Assembly: GCF_040529185.1 (NCBI RefSeq) | Contig: NZ_CP159510.1 | Span: 744,001 to 808,000, forward strand | From: Sporolactobacillus sp. Y61 | GTDB taxonomy: Bacteria; Bacillota; Bacilli; Bacillales; Sporolactobacillaceae | Direction of reading: 5' to 3' | DNA length: 64,000 nt | Part shown: positions 9,545 through 19,869 of the stretch, one piece after another | Numbering within the stretch: position 1 is the first letter of the stretch | Layout: each line of letters opens with the position of its first letter | Notes under the pieces: generated by a model | Told to the model about the DNA's origin: nothing | What the model saw: only the letters and a program-made list of their open reading frames with translations | Database searches by the model: none | Made by a program: the position numbers and the translations under genes

Positions 9545-9608
9545 CTTTACTTCTCTCAACTCTGCTCTTCTATACTCTGCTCAAACTGAACTGTTCTGTT
9601 CTCAGCTG
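9545..9608 (-). promoter_or_regulatory. TRAP (MtrB) binding site, 13 NAG triplets
   Basis: On the minus-strand transcript there are thirteen NAG triplets at strict 5-nt spacing with a single 6-nt step: CAG, GAG, CAG, CAG, CAG, GAG, GAG, UAG, GAG, GAG, GAG, AAG, AAG. Seven are canonical (G/U)AG. TRAP binds about 9-11 (G/U)AG triplets separated by 2-3 nt around its 11-subunit ring when tryptophan is plentiful. The run starts almost at the predicted transcription start and is followed by a terminator hairpin, so tryptophan-dependent attenuation of the downstream gene is expected. mtrB itself is not in the window. Confidence 0.85.
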
Positions 9609-9615
9609 TATTCCT

Positions 9616-9644
9616 ATCATACCCGGACCGCCGTAATAATTCAA
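9616..9644 (-). promoter_or_regulatory. trpE(G) promoter
   Basis: Minus strand TTGAAT, 17-bp spacer, TATGAT. The expected start near 9609 places the first TRAP triplets at the extreme 5' end of the RNA, with no room for a separate 5' stem-loop such as the B. subtilis trp leader has. Confidence 0.65.
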
Positions 9645-9663
9645 TCCCCCGACGCTTCACGGA

Positions 9664-10230
<567 letters not shown>

Positions 10231-10249
10231 TCATTCACACGACATACTG

Positions 10250-11530
10250 TTATTCTTCGTTTGACCAGTGCAGCTTGTTCATTAAGGCAAAGAACAGGCT
10301 GAGCAGAATGCCGACAAGCGTTGCAAGCCCCATACCATTGAATGGAACAAGACCGATCTGGATCGTCGCCCCGCTGATACCCGCCGCAAAAATAACGGTG
10401 GCTAAAATAATGTTCTGGGATTTTGCAAAATCAACTTTTGATTCAACAAAAATTCTAAAGCCGTTCGTCGCAATCACCCCAAACAGAATCAGCGAAATGC
10501 CGCCGACAACCGCCGAAGGAATGGTTGTAATCAGTGCGGACAGCTTTCCGATAAAGGACAGCAGGACGGCAATCACCGCCGCACCGCCGATGATCCATGT
10601 TGAATAAACACGTGTGATTGCCAGAACACCAATGTTTTCTCCATAGGTGGTGTTCGGAGTGGAACCGACAAACCCGGAAATCACCGTGGAGATTCCGTTA
10701 CCGAAAATGGAACGGTCAAGCCCCGGGTCTTTCATCAGGTCCCTGCCGACAATGTTCCCGGTCACAATCAGGTGTCCGATATGTTCGGCAATCACCACAA
10801 GGGCGGCCGGAAGAATAATTGAGATGCTTGAAAAATCGAAGGTCGGTTGATAAAACGTCGGCAGGGAAATCCATCCTGCCTCAGCAACCGGTTTGAAATT
10901 CACCAGTCCGACCCCTATGGCAATGACATAACCGGAGACCATGCCAATTAGAATCGGAATAATCTTGAAAAATCCTCTGAACAGCACCCAGCCGAGCAGC
11001 GTAATCGACGCCGTCAGCATCGATGTGACCAACGTCGCCGCGTCAGGTGACCATTTCTGCCCGGCGGCTGCAATCAGTCCGGCGTTCTGCGCCGCCGTCG
11101 GAATCAGCTGCAGTCCGATAATAGCGACAATCGATCCCATCGTTACCGGCGGAAAGACAACATCCAGCCATTTTGTCCCGACCAGGTGAACAATCAGTGA
11201 AATGATAATAAAGACCAGTCCAACGGCAATAAACCCTCCGAGCGCCGCCTCATAACCTTTGCCTCCGATGACATAGAGCACAGGGGAGATAAAAGCAAAA
11301 CTGGAACCGAGGTAAGCCGGAATTTTTCCCCGACAGATGAAAATATAAATCAGTGTACCGATCCCGTTCATCAGCAGTATGGTTGCCGGGTCGACTTTGA
11401 AGATGATCGGAACCAGAACGGTCGAACCAAACATAGCGAATAAGTGCTGAAAACTTAAAGGAATACTTTCGAGCAGCGGCAGCTTTTCATCTACCTGAAT
11501 CTCGCGCTGCGACACGTTCAATCCCCCCAT
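10250..11530 (-). CDS. uraA: uracil/xanthine permease, NCS2 family
   Basis: About 426 residues from the ATG at 11530, the family-like start (MGGLNVSQREIQVDEKLPLL), with about 14 hydrophobic segments. It shows NCS2 signatures QHLFAMFGSTVLVP, FGSTPNTTYGENIGVLAIT and EHIGHLIVTGN. The pattern fits the UraA/PyrP uracil-proton symporter group, though substrate among nucleobases is inferred. It is separated from tadA by a terminator and from the upstream gene by another. No PyrR attenuator was recognised in the short leader. Confidence 0.85.
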   Translation of the reverse strand: MGGLNVSQREIQVDEKLPLLESIPLSFQHLFAMFGSTVLVPIIFKVDPATILLMNGIGTLIYIFICRGKIPAYLGSSFAFISPVLYVIGGKGYEAALGGFIAVGLVFIIISLIVHLVGTKWLDVVFPPVTMGSIVAIIGLQLIPTAAQNAGLIAAAGQKWSPDAATLVTSMLTASITLLGWVLFRGFFKIIPILIGMVSGYVIAIGVGLVNFKPVAEAGWISLPTFYQPTFDFSSISIILPAALVVIAEHIGHLIVTGNIVGRDLMKDPGLDRSIFGNGISTVISGFVGSTPNTTYGENIGVLAITRVYSTWIIGGAAVIAVLLSFIGKLSALITTIPSAVVGGISLILFGVIATNGFRIFVESKVDFAKSQNIILATVIFAAGISGATIQIGLVPFNGMGLATLVGILLSLFFALMNKLHWSNEE

Positions 11531-11581
11531 ATTTATTTTTTCCTGTCTAGTATACCCGATTACAGGCAGGCAAAAAAGGGC

Positions 11582-11613
11582 AAAAAAAAAAGAGATATCC
11601 AATCGAATACCTC
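11582..11613 (-). terminator. terminator after the Bax-inhibitor-1 family gene
   Basis: Minus strand GAGGTAT / ATATCTC stem (one G-U pair), 8-nt loop, followed by a run of more than nine T. Confidence 0.75.
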
Positions 11614-11640
11614 CTGTTGCAGGTGACTTATTCAGATCAG

Positions 11641-12282
11641 TCAGTTCTTCGACCCGATACCGATGAACTGAAGGATATAAAGGAACAGGTTGATGAAGTC
11701 CAGATAAATCGATACAACAATCATTGGAATATCTTCATCACTGAACCCGTGTATAGTCAGTCTGCTGAAATCAAACAGGGTATAGCCGATAAAAATCAGA
11801 ATGCCAAAGCCTGAAAAGGCCATCATGGTCGTACTTGAATAGGGAACAAAAATGCCAACGAGTCCGACGAGAATCAGAGCGATCAGGCCAAGAAACAGAA
11901 ATCCTCCCAGAAAAGAGAAATCACGTTTGCTGACCATCGCATAGACGGCAATCGCACCAAATGAAGCGGTCGTTACAGTAAACGCCTGAAGGACAAGAGT
12001 CCCTCCGAGTAAACCGGTATAAAAGGCAACCGCCGAATACAGAACCAGGCCGGAAATGAACATAAAAGTATACATCAGCATATAGCCGACCGACTGACGT
12101 TTTCTGACAAACATCATTAATACAATCAGACCGATTTCCGCAATCCAGAGCGGCAGCCTCAGTGCATCAGGCAGGTACTGCCCGGCATACAGACCGACAG
12201 CTGTGGCCAGAAGACCGGTGAAGAAGACCCCAAACAGTTTAGAATAAGGCTTCCGTAACGTGCGAATTGTGAATGTTTCCAT
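11641..12282 (-). CDS. Bax inhibitor-1 family membrane protein (YetJ-like)
   Basis: 213 residues with seven predicted membrane segments. It carries BI-1/YccA family features such as MVSKRDFSFLGGFLF, FGILIFIGYTLFDFSRL and a C-terminal IYLDFINLFLYILQF with the conserved Asp seen in pH-sensitive calcium-leak channels such as B. subtilis YetJ. The likely role is calcium leak or membrane stress, inferred from family. It is a single-gene unit ending in its own terminator. Confidence 0.88.
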   Translation of the reverse strand: METFTIRTLRKPYSKLFGVFFTGLLATAVGLYAGQYLPDALRLPLWIAEIGLIVLMMFVRKRQSVGYMLMYTFMFISGLVLYSAVAFYTGLLGGTLVLQAFTVTTASFGAIAVYAMVSKRDFSFLGGFLFLGLIALILVGLVGIFVPYSSTTMMAFSGFGILIFIGYTLFDFSRLTIHGFSDEDIPMIVVSIYLDFINLFLYILQFIGIGSKN

Positions 12283-12466
12283 AACAGATACCCTCCTGTT
12301 TATCCTGTTATCACTTACGTATATGTCACCATCAAAGTTTCCAAAGCCAGAGTATTTTTACAGAATTCCATTTTAAGCAGAGGTTTATACTTTAAAATGG
12401 ATCACTTCTAACAAGCTTATATTCATTATACATTTACCGTCGGAAAAAACAAAATAATTTAAGTAT

Positions 12467-12503
12467 GAAAAAGCGGTCCCTCTAATCAGAGAACCGCTTT
12501 TTC
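12467..12503 (-). terminator. strong hairpin terminator, possibly bidirectional
   Basis: AAAAAGCGGT ... ACCGCTTTTT with an inner CCTCT/AGAG pairing. The A-run and T-run flanks let it work on both strands. It ends the small-gene pair that starts at 12859. Confidence 0.8.
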
Positions 12504-12522
12504 CTGCCCTTCCATCAAGGAT

Positions 12523-12672
12523 TTACTTTTGACGGCGTCTTGCGCTCACTTTCAGAATCTTTCCCGCCTGCGTCATTTCCGTTTCGCCATTAACCTGGAC
12601 TGACGAATGCGTAGCATGGGATTTTTGAAACAGATCATTTGTGTTGCCGTTAATAACCGGTTCCTTTTTCAC
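12523..12672 (-). CDS. small basic hypothetical protein
   Basis: 49 residues from a GTG at 12672 with GGAGGG six nt upstream; an ATG two codons earlier sits too close to that site. It is polar and Lys/Arg-rich at the C-terminus (GKILKVSARRRQK), with no membrane segment and no Cys. It follows another short gene by 28 nt and is followed by a strong terminator, so the pair is probably one transcript. I do not recognise the family. Short basic proteins of this kind are common in spores, but that is only a guess. Confidence 0.5.
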   Translation of the reverse strand: MKKEPVINGNTNDLFQKSHATHSSVQVNGETEMTQAGKILKVSARRRQK

Positions 12673-12700
12673 GATCATCCCTCCGCGTGCTGGTGATTCG

Positions 12701-12859
12701 TTACTTGCGCTGATCATTACGATGCGCAGAAAACATACGCTCAGCCGGACGGTCCTTAATTGAACCCTCTGCACGTTTCGACGCGTGCTCTTCTTTTGCT
12801 CCCGGCCATAGCTCATTTTCATTCTGAACGCTGTAGGTTGTTCCCGGACGATCCGTCAT
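12701..12859 (-). CDS. small hydrophilic hypothetical protein
   Basis: 52 residues, beginning MTDRPGTTYSVQNENELWPG and ending SAHRNDQRK. It is highly charged with no hydrophobic segment. A GAGAGGAG site lies about 10 nt upstream of ATG. It forms a pair with the next small gene (gap 28 nt). Not recognised. Confidence 0.5.
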   Translation of the reverse strand: MTDRPGTTYSVQNENELWPGAKEEHASKRAEGSIKDRPAERMFSAHRNDQRK

Positions 12860-12982
12860 TTTTTAAAATCTCCTCTCTGAAAGGGTGGTCTTATTATGCT
12901 TCTGCACTGTAAAAATATACACACGGGACAAAAAATGGTTTACGAACAGGCAACATCCACCTGCCGGCGCGGCAGATGGACC

Positions 12983-13504
12983 CTATTTTTTCTTCAGCTG
13001 CGAAGCCACATAATCCTTTTCCTCCTGTTTCGTCAGAAGCCCTTCAGCCTTACCCACTGTTCCGCCCTGCAGCTCCCAGATGGCGTTATGATCCTTGTCC
13101 GCACGGGAAAAGTCGCCTTTTTCCCAGCGCGTCACTATTTCCTGATAAACCGCTTCATTGATGAACTCATTCTGACCAAGTGCTTCCTGCAGCCAGTTAA
13201 TTCGGGCTTTCGTTATCTGAATAAATCCCCACTTCTGATCTGCCTTTATTTTCTGATGAGACATTTCATGAATCAGCATCTGCATATCCTCATCTGTCAG
13301 GTCATTGATCACCTTATTTTCTCCAAAGGGATTGGTTTTGTCGTCAGGATCTGCCGCGTTAATTTCCTCCAGCATTTTTTGCGTGACCTGGTGTCGCACT
13401 TCATTTGTCTGTTGCTTTTGAAAAAAAATATAACCCGCCACGACAAGTAACCCAATCATGAGAAGGCTTCCAATGGCAATGAGCAGTATTCTTTTAATTG
13501 TCAT
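12983..13504 (-). CDS. membrane-anchored hypothetical protein
   Basis: 173 residues: one N-terminal membrane segment (about 5-28, RILLIAIGSLLMIGLLVVAG), then a soluble, charged, probably extracytoplasmic domain with the stretch MLIHEMSHQKIKADQKWGF. It resembles small anchored proteins of bacilli classed as DUF6241, but that is from memory and unconfirmed. No catalytic motif is evident. It is flanked by small genes and by clpP, all on the same strand. Confidence 0.6.
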   Translation of the reverse strand: MTIKRILLIAIGSLLMIGLLVVAGYIFFQKQQTNEVRHQVTQKMLEEINAADPDDKTNPFGENKVINDLTDEDMQMLIHEMSHQKIKADQKWGFIQITKARINWLQEALGQNEFINEAVYQEIVTRWEKGDFSRADKDHNAIWELQGGTVGKAEGLLTKQEEKDYVASQLKKK

Positions 13505-13564
13505 CCACTCCCCGTTCTCTCTCTTAAACTCAACTCATCCTACTGTAGAAAACGTGCCGGATCA

Positions 13565-13595
13565 AGAAAAAACGGGTGCGTCCCTTGCGCACCCG
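13565..13595 (-). terminator. terminator after clpP
   Basis: CGGGTGCG / CGCACCCG stem, 7-nt loop, followed on the minus strand by TTTTTT. It lies 10 nt beyond the clpP stop. Confidence 0.85.
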
Positions 13596-13604
13596 AGTGA
13601 TCAG

Positions 13605-14192
13605 TCACAGTGACTGAATGATTTTATCAACAAATCCATAGGATCTGGCTTCCTCAGCGGTCAGGAAGTGATCACGGTCCGTGTCCTTCTCAATCTGTTC
13701 CAGAGACCGTCCGGAGGTTTCGGACAGAATTTTGTTCAGCTTCTCTTTTGTCTTCATAATATGCCGGGCAGTGATTTCGATATCACTCGCCTGTCCCCTG
13801 GCGCCGCCAAGCGGCTGGTGAATCATAACTTCCCCATTTGGCAGGGAGAGGCGTTTACCTTTTGTTCCTGAAGTAAGAATAATGGAAGCCATAGAGGCCG
13901 CCATTCCGACACAGATCGTCTGAATATCCGGCTTAACGAAATTCATTGTATCCAGAATAGCGAATCCGGCTGTTACGGAACCGCCCGGACTGTTAATGTA
14001 AATCGATATATCTTTTTCTGAATCCTCGGAAGCAAGAAACAACAACTGGGCAACAATGCTGTTAGCCAGCTCGTCATTAATTTCCGATCCGAGGAAGATC
14101 ACCCGGTCCTTCAGAAGGCGAGAGTATATATCGTACGAACGCTCACCACGATTGGACTGTTCAATAACATATGGGATAAAAAATGAAGACAT
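13605..14192 (-). CDS. clpP: ATP-dependent Clp protease proteolytic subunit (ClpP family)
   Basis: 195 residues from the ATG at 14192, which has GGAGGAAAC just upstream. The catalytic triad is present: Ser100 in GMAASM, His125 in MIHQPLGG, and an Asp in DTDRD near 171-174. The residue after ASM is Ala rather than the usual Gly (GMAASMAS), and the handle region differs from B. subtilis ClpP, so this may be a second paralogue rather than the main ClpP. No CtsR operator was recognised upstream. It works as a 14-mer with Clp ATPases. Confidence 0.9.
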   Translation of the reverse strand: MSSFFIPYVIEQSNRGERSYDIYSRLLKDRVIFLGSEINDELANSIVAQLLFLASEDSEKDISIYINSPGGSVTAGFAILDTMNFVKPDIQTICVGMAASMASIILTSGTKGKRLSLPNGEVMIHQPLGGARGQASDIEITARHIMKTKEKLNKILSETSGRSLEQIEKDTDRDHFLTAEEARSYGFVDKIIQSL

Positions 14193-14390
14193 GTTTCTTC
14201 CTCCTCTGTGTGCAACATCTGTCATTCATGATCAGACAGTTATCTGAAAAAACGCTGTCCGGTATCTCTTTATGAATCCATAATAGCATACATGGAAAGA
14301 GAGTGATAACGCCGGAGATCTCCGCGACCGATCCACACTTTTTCTTTATAGAAGCGCAGAAATTTCGAAGGATCCGGAAAAAGGCTTTGA

Positions 14391-15110
14391 TCATAAATTC
14401 CGAAATTCCGGACCCCCTCCAGGTCCGCCCAGAATCCCTTTCAGCTCAACCAGACGTTTCATCTGGTAAGTCGGAGCGTATTGACCCGTGTTCTGCACAC
14501 CGTCCGGATTAAACCAGCAGGTGTCCAGTCCGGCCAGATACCCGCCTTTTATATCTGAACTCAGTGAATCCCCGATCATCAGTGCCTGGTCTTTTGAAAA
14601 ATCAGGAACCCGGGCAAAGGCATAATCAAAAAAAGCCCGCATCGGTTTCTGATAACCCGCCGTCTCTGACACAAAGATCTTCCTGAACAGCGGCAGAAGG
14701 CCGGAGTCACGAAGTCGTCTGAGCTGTGTGCTTCGGACACCGTTGGTAATTACATACAGATTATACCGGTTATGAAGCAGGCGGATCATCTCCAGAGCTC
14801 CGTCAACCAGCTGATGTCCTTCGCTCAGATACTCACGGTATTTCTTTTCCATAGCCGGTCCGTCAACCCTCTTACCGTAATGTCGAAACAGACGGGAAAA
14901 GCGCTTATTCAGAAGCGAATCCCGATCCGCTTTTCCCTGCTCTATGACCTGCCAGATGCCCTGATTGATCCTCCGGTAATGGGCCATAATCCTGTCGGTC
15001 AGTGGGACATGCTGACTGGCAAACAATTTATGCAAAGCCTGATCTTCCGCTGCCCGGAAATCCAGCAAGGTATTATCTACATCAAAAAATAATGTGCTGT
15101 ATGGTTTCAC
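14391..15110 (-). CDS. HAD-superfamily hydrolase, YjjG/YfnB-type 5'-nucleotidase
   Basis: 239 residues. HAD motif I is DVDNTLLDF (about 10-18), motif II is the ITN near 121-123, the motif III Lys is in YQKPM, and motif IV is MIGDSLSSDI. The cap and the sequence GDSL..DIKGG..AGLDTCWFN match the YjjG/YfnB group, which removes phosphate from pyrimidine (often non-canonical) nucleoside monophosphates. The natural substrate is not certain. The C-terminus (GGPGGGPEF) is unusual and lies in a G-rich run. Confidence 0.85.
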   Translation of the reverse strand: MKPYSTLFFDVDNTLLDFRAAEDQALHKLFASQHVPLTDRIMAHYRRINQGIWQVIEQGKADRDSLLNKRFSRLFRHYGKRVDGPAMEKKYREYLSEGHQLVDGALEMIRLLHNRYNLYVITNGVRSTQLRRLRDSGLLPLFRKIFVSETAGYQKPMRAFFDYAFARVPDFSKDQALMIGDSLSSDIKGGYLAGLDTCWFNPDGVQNTGQYAPTYQMKRLVELKGILGGPGGGPEFRNL

Positions 15111-15271
15111 CGTGTTTCCCCCTGATCATACCGTTCATGATAAGAAACCTGCCCGCTTTATCGAAAAAAGTCCGCCCCGCCAAAATTTCTGCCTGAGCAG
15201 GCTGTTTGCAGCTGCGTTTTTTTTGAAAGAACGGATTTTACCCTGTTGGTACATTATTTTGTTCGTACTGA

Positions 15272-16162
15272 CTATTTTTGAACAGTCGGTTCATGCACCT
15301 CATGATAAACGGAAGTGGCCACATAGTTAAATAACTCTCTGGGAATATCCACATCCGATACCTTTGAGATGGTTCTGAACCCCGCATTGCCATTAACTTC
15401 ACAAACCGTAAGCCCATTTTCTGTAAACAGAAGATCAATGCCGCAGAACTCCAGATTCAGCGCTTTTGCCGTTCGGGTACACAGGGAAATTATTTCTTCC
15501 GTTGTTTTATAAAGTGCAGCATGTCCGCCTAACGCATAGTTTGCTCTGAAACCGGAGACGGATTTTCTCAGGACACTGCCCAGTACCCGGCCGCCCAGCA
15601 CATAAACCCGGAGATCCTTTCCGAAACTTTTGTGGATGAACTCCTGACACAGAAAGTATCCCGAAGTCTTTGACCAGGCTTCGTCAAAATCGCTCTTATT
15701 TCTGACCAGAAAGACGTTCTTTCCCTGTGAGCCTTCAACTGCCTTCATTACAAACGGCTTTCCGTCAAACTGTTTACGGAGAAACGGATAATTTTTTTCC
15801 ATCATATAGATCATCCCGGGTGTGGGAATTCCCGCCCGATTGAGGATCTGCGCGGTGACCACCTTATTCCGGGCTTGAAACATGGCCAGGGTTTTATTGA
15901 TGACTCTAATTCCGGACTGCTCAAGCTGCGAACCGACAATCCGGTTATAACAGCGCATCACGACAAAATCCGGCTTTTGCAGCTTCCTCCCCCGATAATA
16001 GAAAACCGGTTTCTGATCCATATCAATGACCAGCTGTTCAATAAAGATAACCGCCAGATCAATATGATGTGTCCCTGCTTCCTCTCTCATCCAGTCAAAC
16101 GCGTTATTGCCATATCTGTTATGTACCACGGATTCGGAATAGACTATCCATCCGTATTTCAT
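15272..16162 (-). CDS. RimK-like ATP-grasp ligase
   Basis: About 296 residues from the ATG at 16162 (MKYGWIVYSESVVHNRYG); a GTG at 16195 is an alternative start. ATP-grasp features include KPFVMKAVEGSQGKNVFLV (about 134-152), QEFIHKSFGKDLRVYVLGG and the metal-binding VCEVNGNAGFR near the end. This places it with RimK family alpha-L-glutamate ligases, which add amino acids to peptides or coenzymes; the acceptor cannot be inferred. It stands alone between the HAD gene and a gene-free stretch. Confidence 0.8.
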   Translation of the reverse strand: MKYGWIVYSESVVHNRYGNNAFDWMREEAGTHHIDLAVIFIEQLVIDMDQKPVFYYRGRKLQKPDFVVMRCYNRIVGSQLEQSGIRVINKTLAMFQARNKVVTAQILNRAGIPTPGMIYMMEKNYPFLRKQFDGKPFVMKAVEGSQGKNVFLVRNKSDFDEAWSKTSGYFLCQEFIHKSFGKDLRVYVLGGRVLGSVLRKSVSGFRANYALGGHAALYKTTEEIISLCTRTAKALNLEFCGIDLLFTENGLTVCEVNGNAGFRTISKVSDVDIPRELFNYVATSVYHEVHEPTVQK

Positions 16163-16718
16163 GATGCTCACCAGCTTGTTCTCATGTTCAGTCACTAATG
16201 ACTATGCCATCCACACTGTCCGTGCTCCTTTACAGTATGTACGGGCTTTTTAATAAACAATCAGGAAGAGATGCCTGTTTCTCAAAAAAATCCGGGTTTT
16301 CGACTTTCTACGAGCATAGCACACCGGCCAGGCTGTGTCGATAAACTGACGGATTCTGAAGATACGGATTCATCCCTGCCTGTTCGAGCATTTTCACAGA
16401 TCAGTAACCTGTATAAAATCTTCTTTTTCGGCAGAAGGTTCCACGTGTAACATATGTGCCCGTATACAGACTTTTTCGCTTTCCCCGTCAGCCATCTTCA
16501 GGGCAGGGGAATAATTTTACATTCGGCGCTTTCTGCACGGCTTTATCCTGAAAGCCTGGGAGTCGGCAAATTTGCCGTGTCCCCTCGCTCTAAAAAAAGT
16601 GTACTCAAATTTGAGCCGTCGCATTTCCGATAGATCGTTGCATCTTTTACCCGTTATAATCGCTTTTTCAAACTAAAGGGCACCATTCAGGCACCAGTTA
16701 TCATGCCAGATCAACAAA
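16163..16718. other. gene-free stretch of about 560 bp
   Basis: No convincing frame on either strand. It contains A/T tracts, several short inverted repeats, and a C-rich segment near 16490-16590. It may hold the promoter of the RimK-like gene, but no sigma-A pair stands out. A small RNA cannot be excluded. Confidence 0.4.
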
Positions 16719-16748
16719 AGGGATCCGATCAAACGACCGAATCCCTTA
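16719..16748 (-). terminator. terminator after tRNA-Arg
   Basis: AAGGGATcCGaTC / GAcCGaATCCCTT stem, followed on the minus strand by TTTTGTTG. It lies 20 nt beyond the tRNA 3' end. Confidence 0.75.
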
Positions 16749-16767
16749 ATTTAAAAGCATTTTTTAA

Positions 16768-16840
16768 TGGCCCTGGGGGGAATCGAACCCTCGACGCACG
16801 GTTTAGGAAACCGACGCTCTATCCACTGAGCTACAGAGCC
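16768..16840 (-). tRNA. tRNA-Arg(CCU)
   Basis: 73 nt. Acceptor GGCTCTG pairs with CAGGGCC (one G-U). D arm GCTCAGTGGATAGAGC, anticodon CCT in TTTCCTAAA, T arm GAGGGTTCGATTCCCC. Discriminator A; CCA is not encoded. Confidence 0.95.
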
Positions 16841-16950
16841 AAATCTCTGACGCCTTTTTAAGCGACATTCTATATTATACAAAAAGATGAAGGCTTTGAA
16901 CAGGGCAGGCCATCCTTCATTGAGAATTTTATTAAAAAAACAGTGCATAA

Positions 16951-16982
16951 TAAAAGCAGCCCTTTTTTAGAGAGGACTGCTT
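16951..16982 (-). terminator. terminator after the cold-shock gene
   Basis: Minus strand AGCAGTCC / GGGCTGCT stem, followed by TTTTATT. Confidence 0.7.
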
Positions 16983-17007
16983 CCGTATCACCGGCTATGG
17001 CCGAAGA

Positions 17008-17211
17008 TCACAGTTTTACGACGTTTGCTGCCTGAGGTCCGCGGTTGCCTTCAACGATGTCGAATTCAACTTCCTGACCTTCTTCAAGCGTCTTGAAACC
17101 GTCGCCTTCGATTGCAGAATAATGTACGAATACGTCATTTCCGCCTTCAACTTCAATGAAGCCGTACCCTTTTTCTGCGTTAAACCACTTTACTTTACCG
17201 TTCTGAGCCAT
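17008..17211 (-). CDS. csp: cold-shock protein, CspA/CspB family
   Basis: 67 residues, a single cold-shock domain. RNP1 is KGYGFIEV (about 14-21) and RNP2 is VFVHYSAI (about 27-34), with the usual basic strand VKWFNAEKG. It binds single-stranded nucleic acid and acts as an RNA chaperone. It has a strong promoter about 180 bp upstream and a long, structured 5' leader, as cold-shock genes often do, then its own terminator. Confidence 0.97.
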   Translation of the reverse strand: MAQNGKVKWFNAEKGYGFIEVEGGNDVFVHYSAIEGDGFKTLEEGQEVEFDIVEGNRGPQAANVVKL

Positions 17212-17301
17212 AGTATAGCTGCCTCCCTAAAACCTTGCGCTGCCCGCGCGTGAAATAAAACCATCCACCATCTAACACATAATCAGATTACATGAAAACA
17301 G

Positions 17302-17346
17302 ACCCCTCCAGAAGTAAAAACTACTACACTTCAGGGAAGGGTCTTC
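17302..17346 (-). promoter_or_regulatory. long hairpin in the csp 5' leader
   Basis: Minus strand AGACCCTTCCCTGAAGTG pairs imperfectly with CACTTCTGGAGGGGTCT-type sequence across a T-rich loop, then TGTTTTC. It lies between the promoter and the coding sequence. It could be a cold-responsive leader structure or a terminator/attenuator; the sequence alone cannot decide. Confidence 0.45.
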
Positions 17347-17392
17347 ATTCTTACGTCCAGATCTTATATTAAGTAGTAAAATGGTTTATTAA

Positions 17393-17421
17393 AATATAAC
17401 ACATCTCCCATAAAGTGTCAA
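17393..17421 (-). promoter_or_regulatory. csp promoter
   Basis: Minus strand TTGACA, 17-bp spacer, TATATT. The predicted start near 17386 gives a 5' leader of about 175 nt. Confidence 0.75.
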
Positions 17422-17673
17422 GCTTTACAGGATCATTTGAAAACGGAAACGAACCTTCTATATCGCGATTTTACGATATGATGCTTTCATCCGCTTCTGC
17501 CAGTTCCATTTTACCCGCTTTATTATTTTTTATTCACTGACCCGAATTCTTTAAATTTTTGTTCGCTTTTCAAACCACTTCTGTCATGATAGACTTAATG
17601 GAAATGTAAATGATCTTGTTAGGCAGCCGCTTCCTGACGGCTATTTTTATTTCAGAAAGGCGATTGATTTTTT

Positions 17674-18330
17674 ATGGAAGAAACGCGTGTACCGTCAAAA
17701 TGCCTGATTACCGTTGCCGGAATGGTCGGTATTGGTAAAACAACGTTCACTAAAGCCCTTGCCCATAAGCTGCATTACCATACTTCACTTGAAAAAGTGG
17801 ACGGCAATCCATATCTTGATGCCTTTTACAGGGATTTCAAACGATGGGTTTTCCAACTTCAGATCTACTTCCTCGGGGAGCGGTTCAAGGAGTCGAGACG
17901 AATCGAAGAATCACCATACGGATTTGTCCAGGACCGTTCGATTTATGAAGACACCGATATTTTTGCCCGAATGCACTATGAAAAGGGGAACATGTCCAGG
18001 GCAGACTATCGTACATATACCAGCCTGTTTGAAGCGATGGTCATGACGCCTTACTTTCATCATCCGGACCTTCTGATCTACCTTCGCGGATCACTGGATG
18101 CGACAATCCGGCGAATTAACAGACGCGGGCGAGGGCTGGAAAAAGAAACGCCGGTCAGTTACTGGACCGAGATGCATCAGCGCTATGAAAAGTGGATCAG
18201 TCATTTCAACTCCTGCCCGGTGCTTCAGATCGATATTGACGATTATGATCTCGTCGGGGATCCCAATTCATTCAGCCGCATCATTCCCCAGATTAAAGAC
18301 AAACTGGCCAGCGGGGCGGTGAATCGCTGA
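17674..18330 (+). CDS. dck: deoxynucleoside kinase (dAdo/dCyd kinase type)
   Basis: 218 residues. The P-loop is GMVGIGKT (16-23), followed by the LID/DRS motif QDRSIYED (near 89) and an RxxxR lid segment in RINRRGRG. The family salvages deoxyadenosine/deoxycytidine or deoxyguanosine to monophosphates. B. subtilis has two such genes (dck, dgk) next to serS; here one copy remains and is inverted relative to its neighbours. It ends in a strong terminator. Substrate preference is inferred from family only. Confidence 0.9.
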   Translation: MEETRVPSKCLITVAGMVGIGKTTFTKALAHKLHYHTSLEKVDGNPYLDAFYRDFKRWVFQLQIYFLGERFKESRRIEESPYGFVQDRSIYEDTDIFARMHYEKGNMSRADYRTYTSLFEAMVMTPYFHHPDLLIYLRGSLDATIRRINRRGRGLEKETPVSYWTEMHQRYEKWISHFNSCPVLQIDIDDYDLVGDPNSFSRIIPQIKDKLASGAVNR

Positions 18331-18357
18331 AATTTTATACCTTTTGATAGGTACAAA

Positions 18358-18397
18358 AAGCGCGGGATCACCATTTATGCTCCCGCGTTTTTTCATG
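18358..18397 (+). terminator. terminator after the deoxynucleoside kinase gene
   Basis: CGCGGGA / TCCCGCG stem, 13-nt loop, followed by TTTTTTC on the plus strand; an AAAAAG run before it would let it also stop minus-strand transcripts from the small gene. Confidence 0.8.
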
Positions 18398-18399
18398 GT

Positions 18400-18546
18400 C
18401 TATTTTTTATTGCTGCTGTCTTTTTCTTTCACTTTTTTCTTTGCCGTCATTTCCTGCTCTGCTTTTTTCGGATGGAGGGTAATCCCCATATCCTCGATCA
18501 TTCGTGTCAGTCTGGTCTCAGTATCAACTTTCTGATGAAAGGGCAT
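18400..18546 (-). CDS. small charged hypothetical protein
   Basis: 48 residues from ATG at 18546 with GGGAGG 10 nt upstream. It starts MPFHQKVDTETRLTRMIEDM and has a lysine-rich tail (KKKVKEKDSSNKK). It lies 25 nt downstream of the serS stop on the same strand, so is probably co-transcribed. No family recognised. Confidence 0.45.
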   Translation of the reverse strand: MPFHQKVDTETRLTRMIEDMGITLHPKKAEQEMTAKKKVKEKDSSNKK

Positions 18547-18571
18547 GTTTTAAAACCTCCCGGACATGGAA

Positions 18572-19857
<1,286 letters not shown>

Positions 19858-19869
19858 GTGTTTTTCCTC

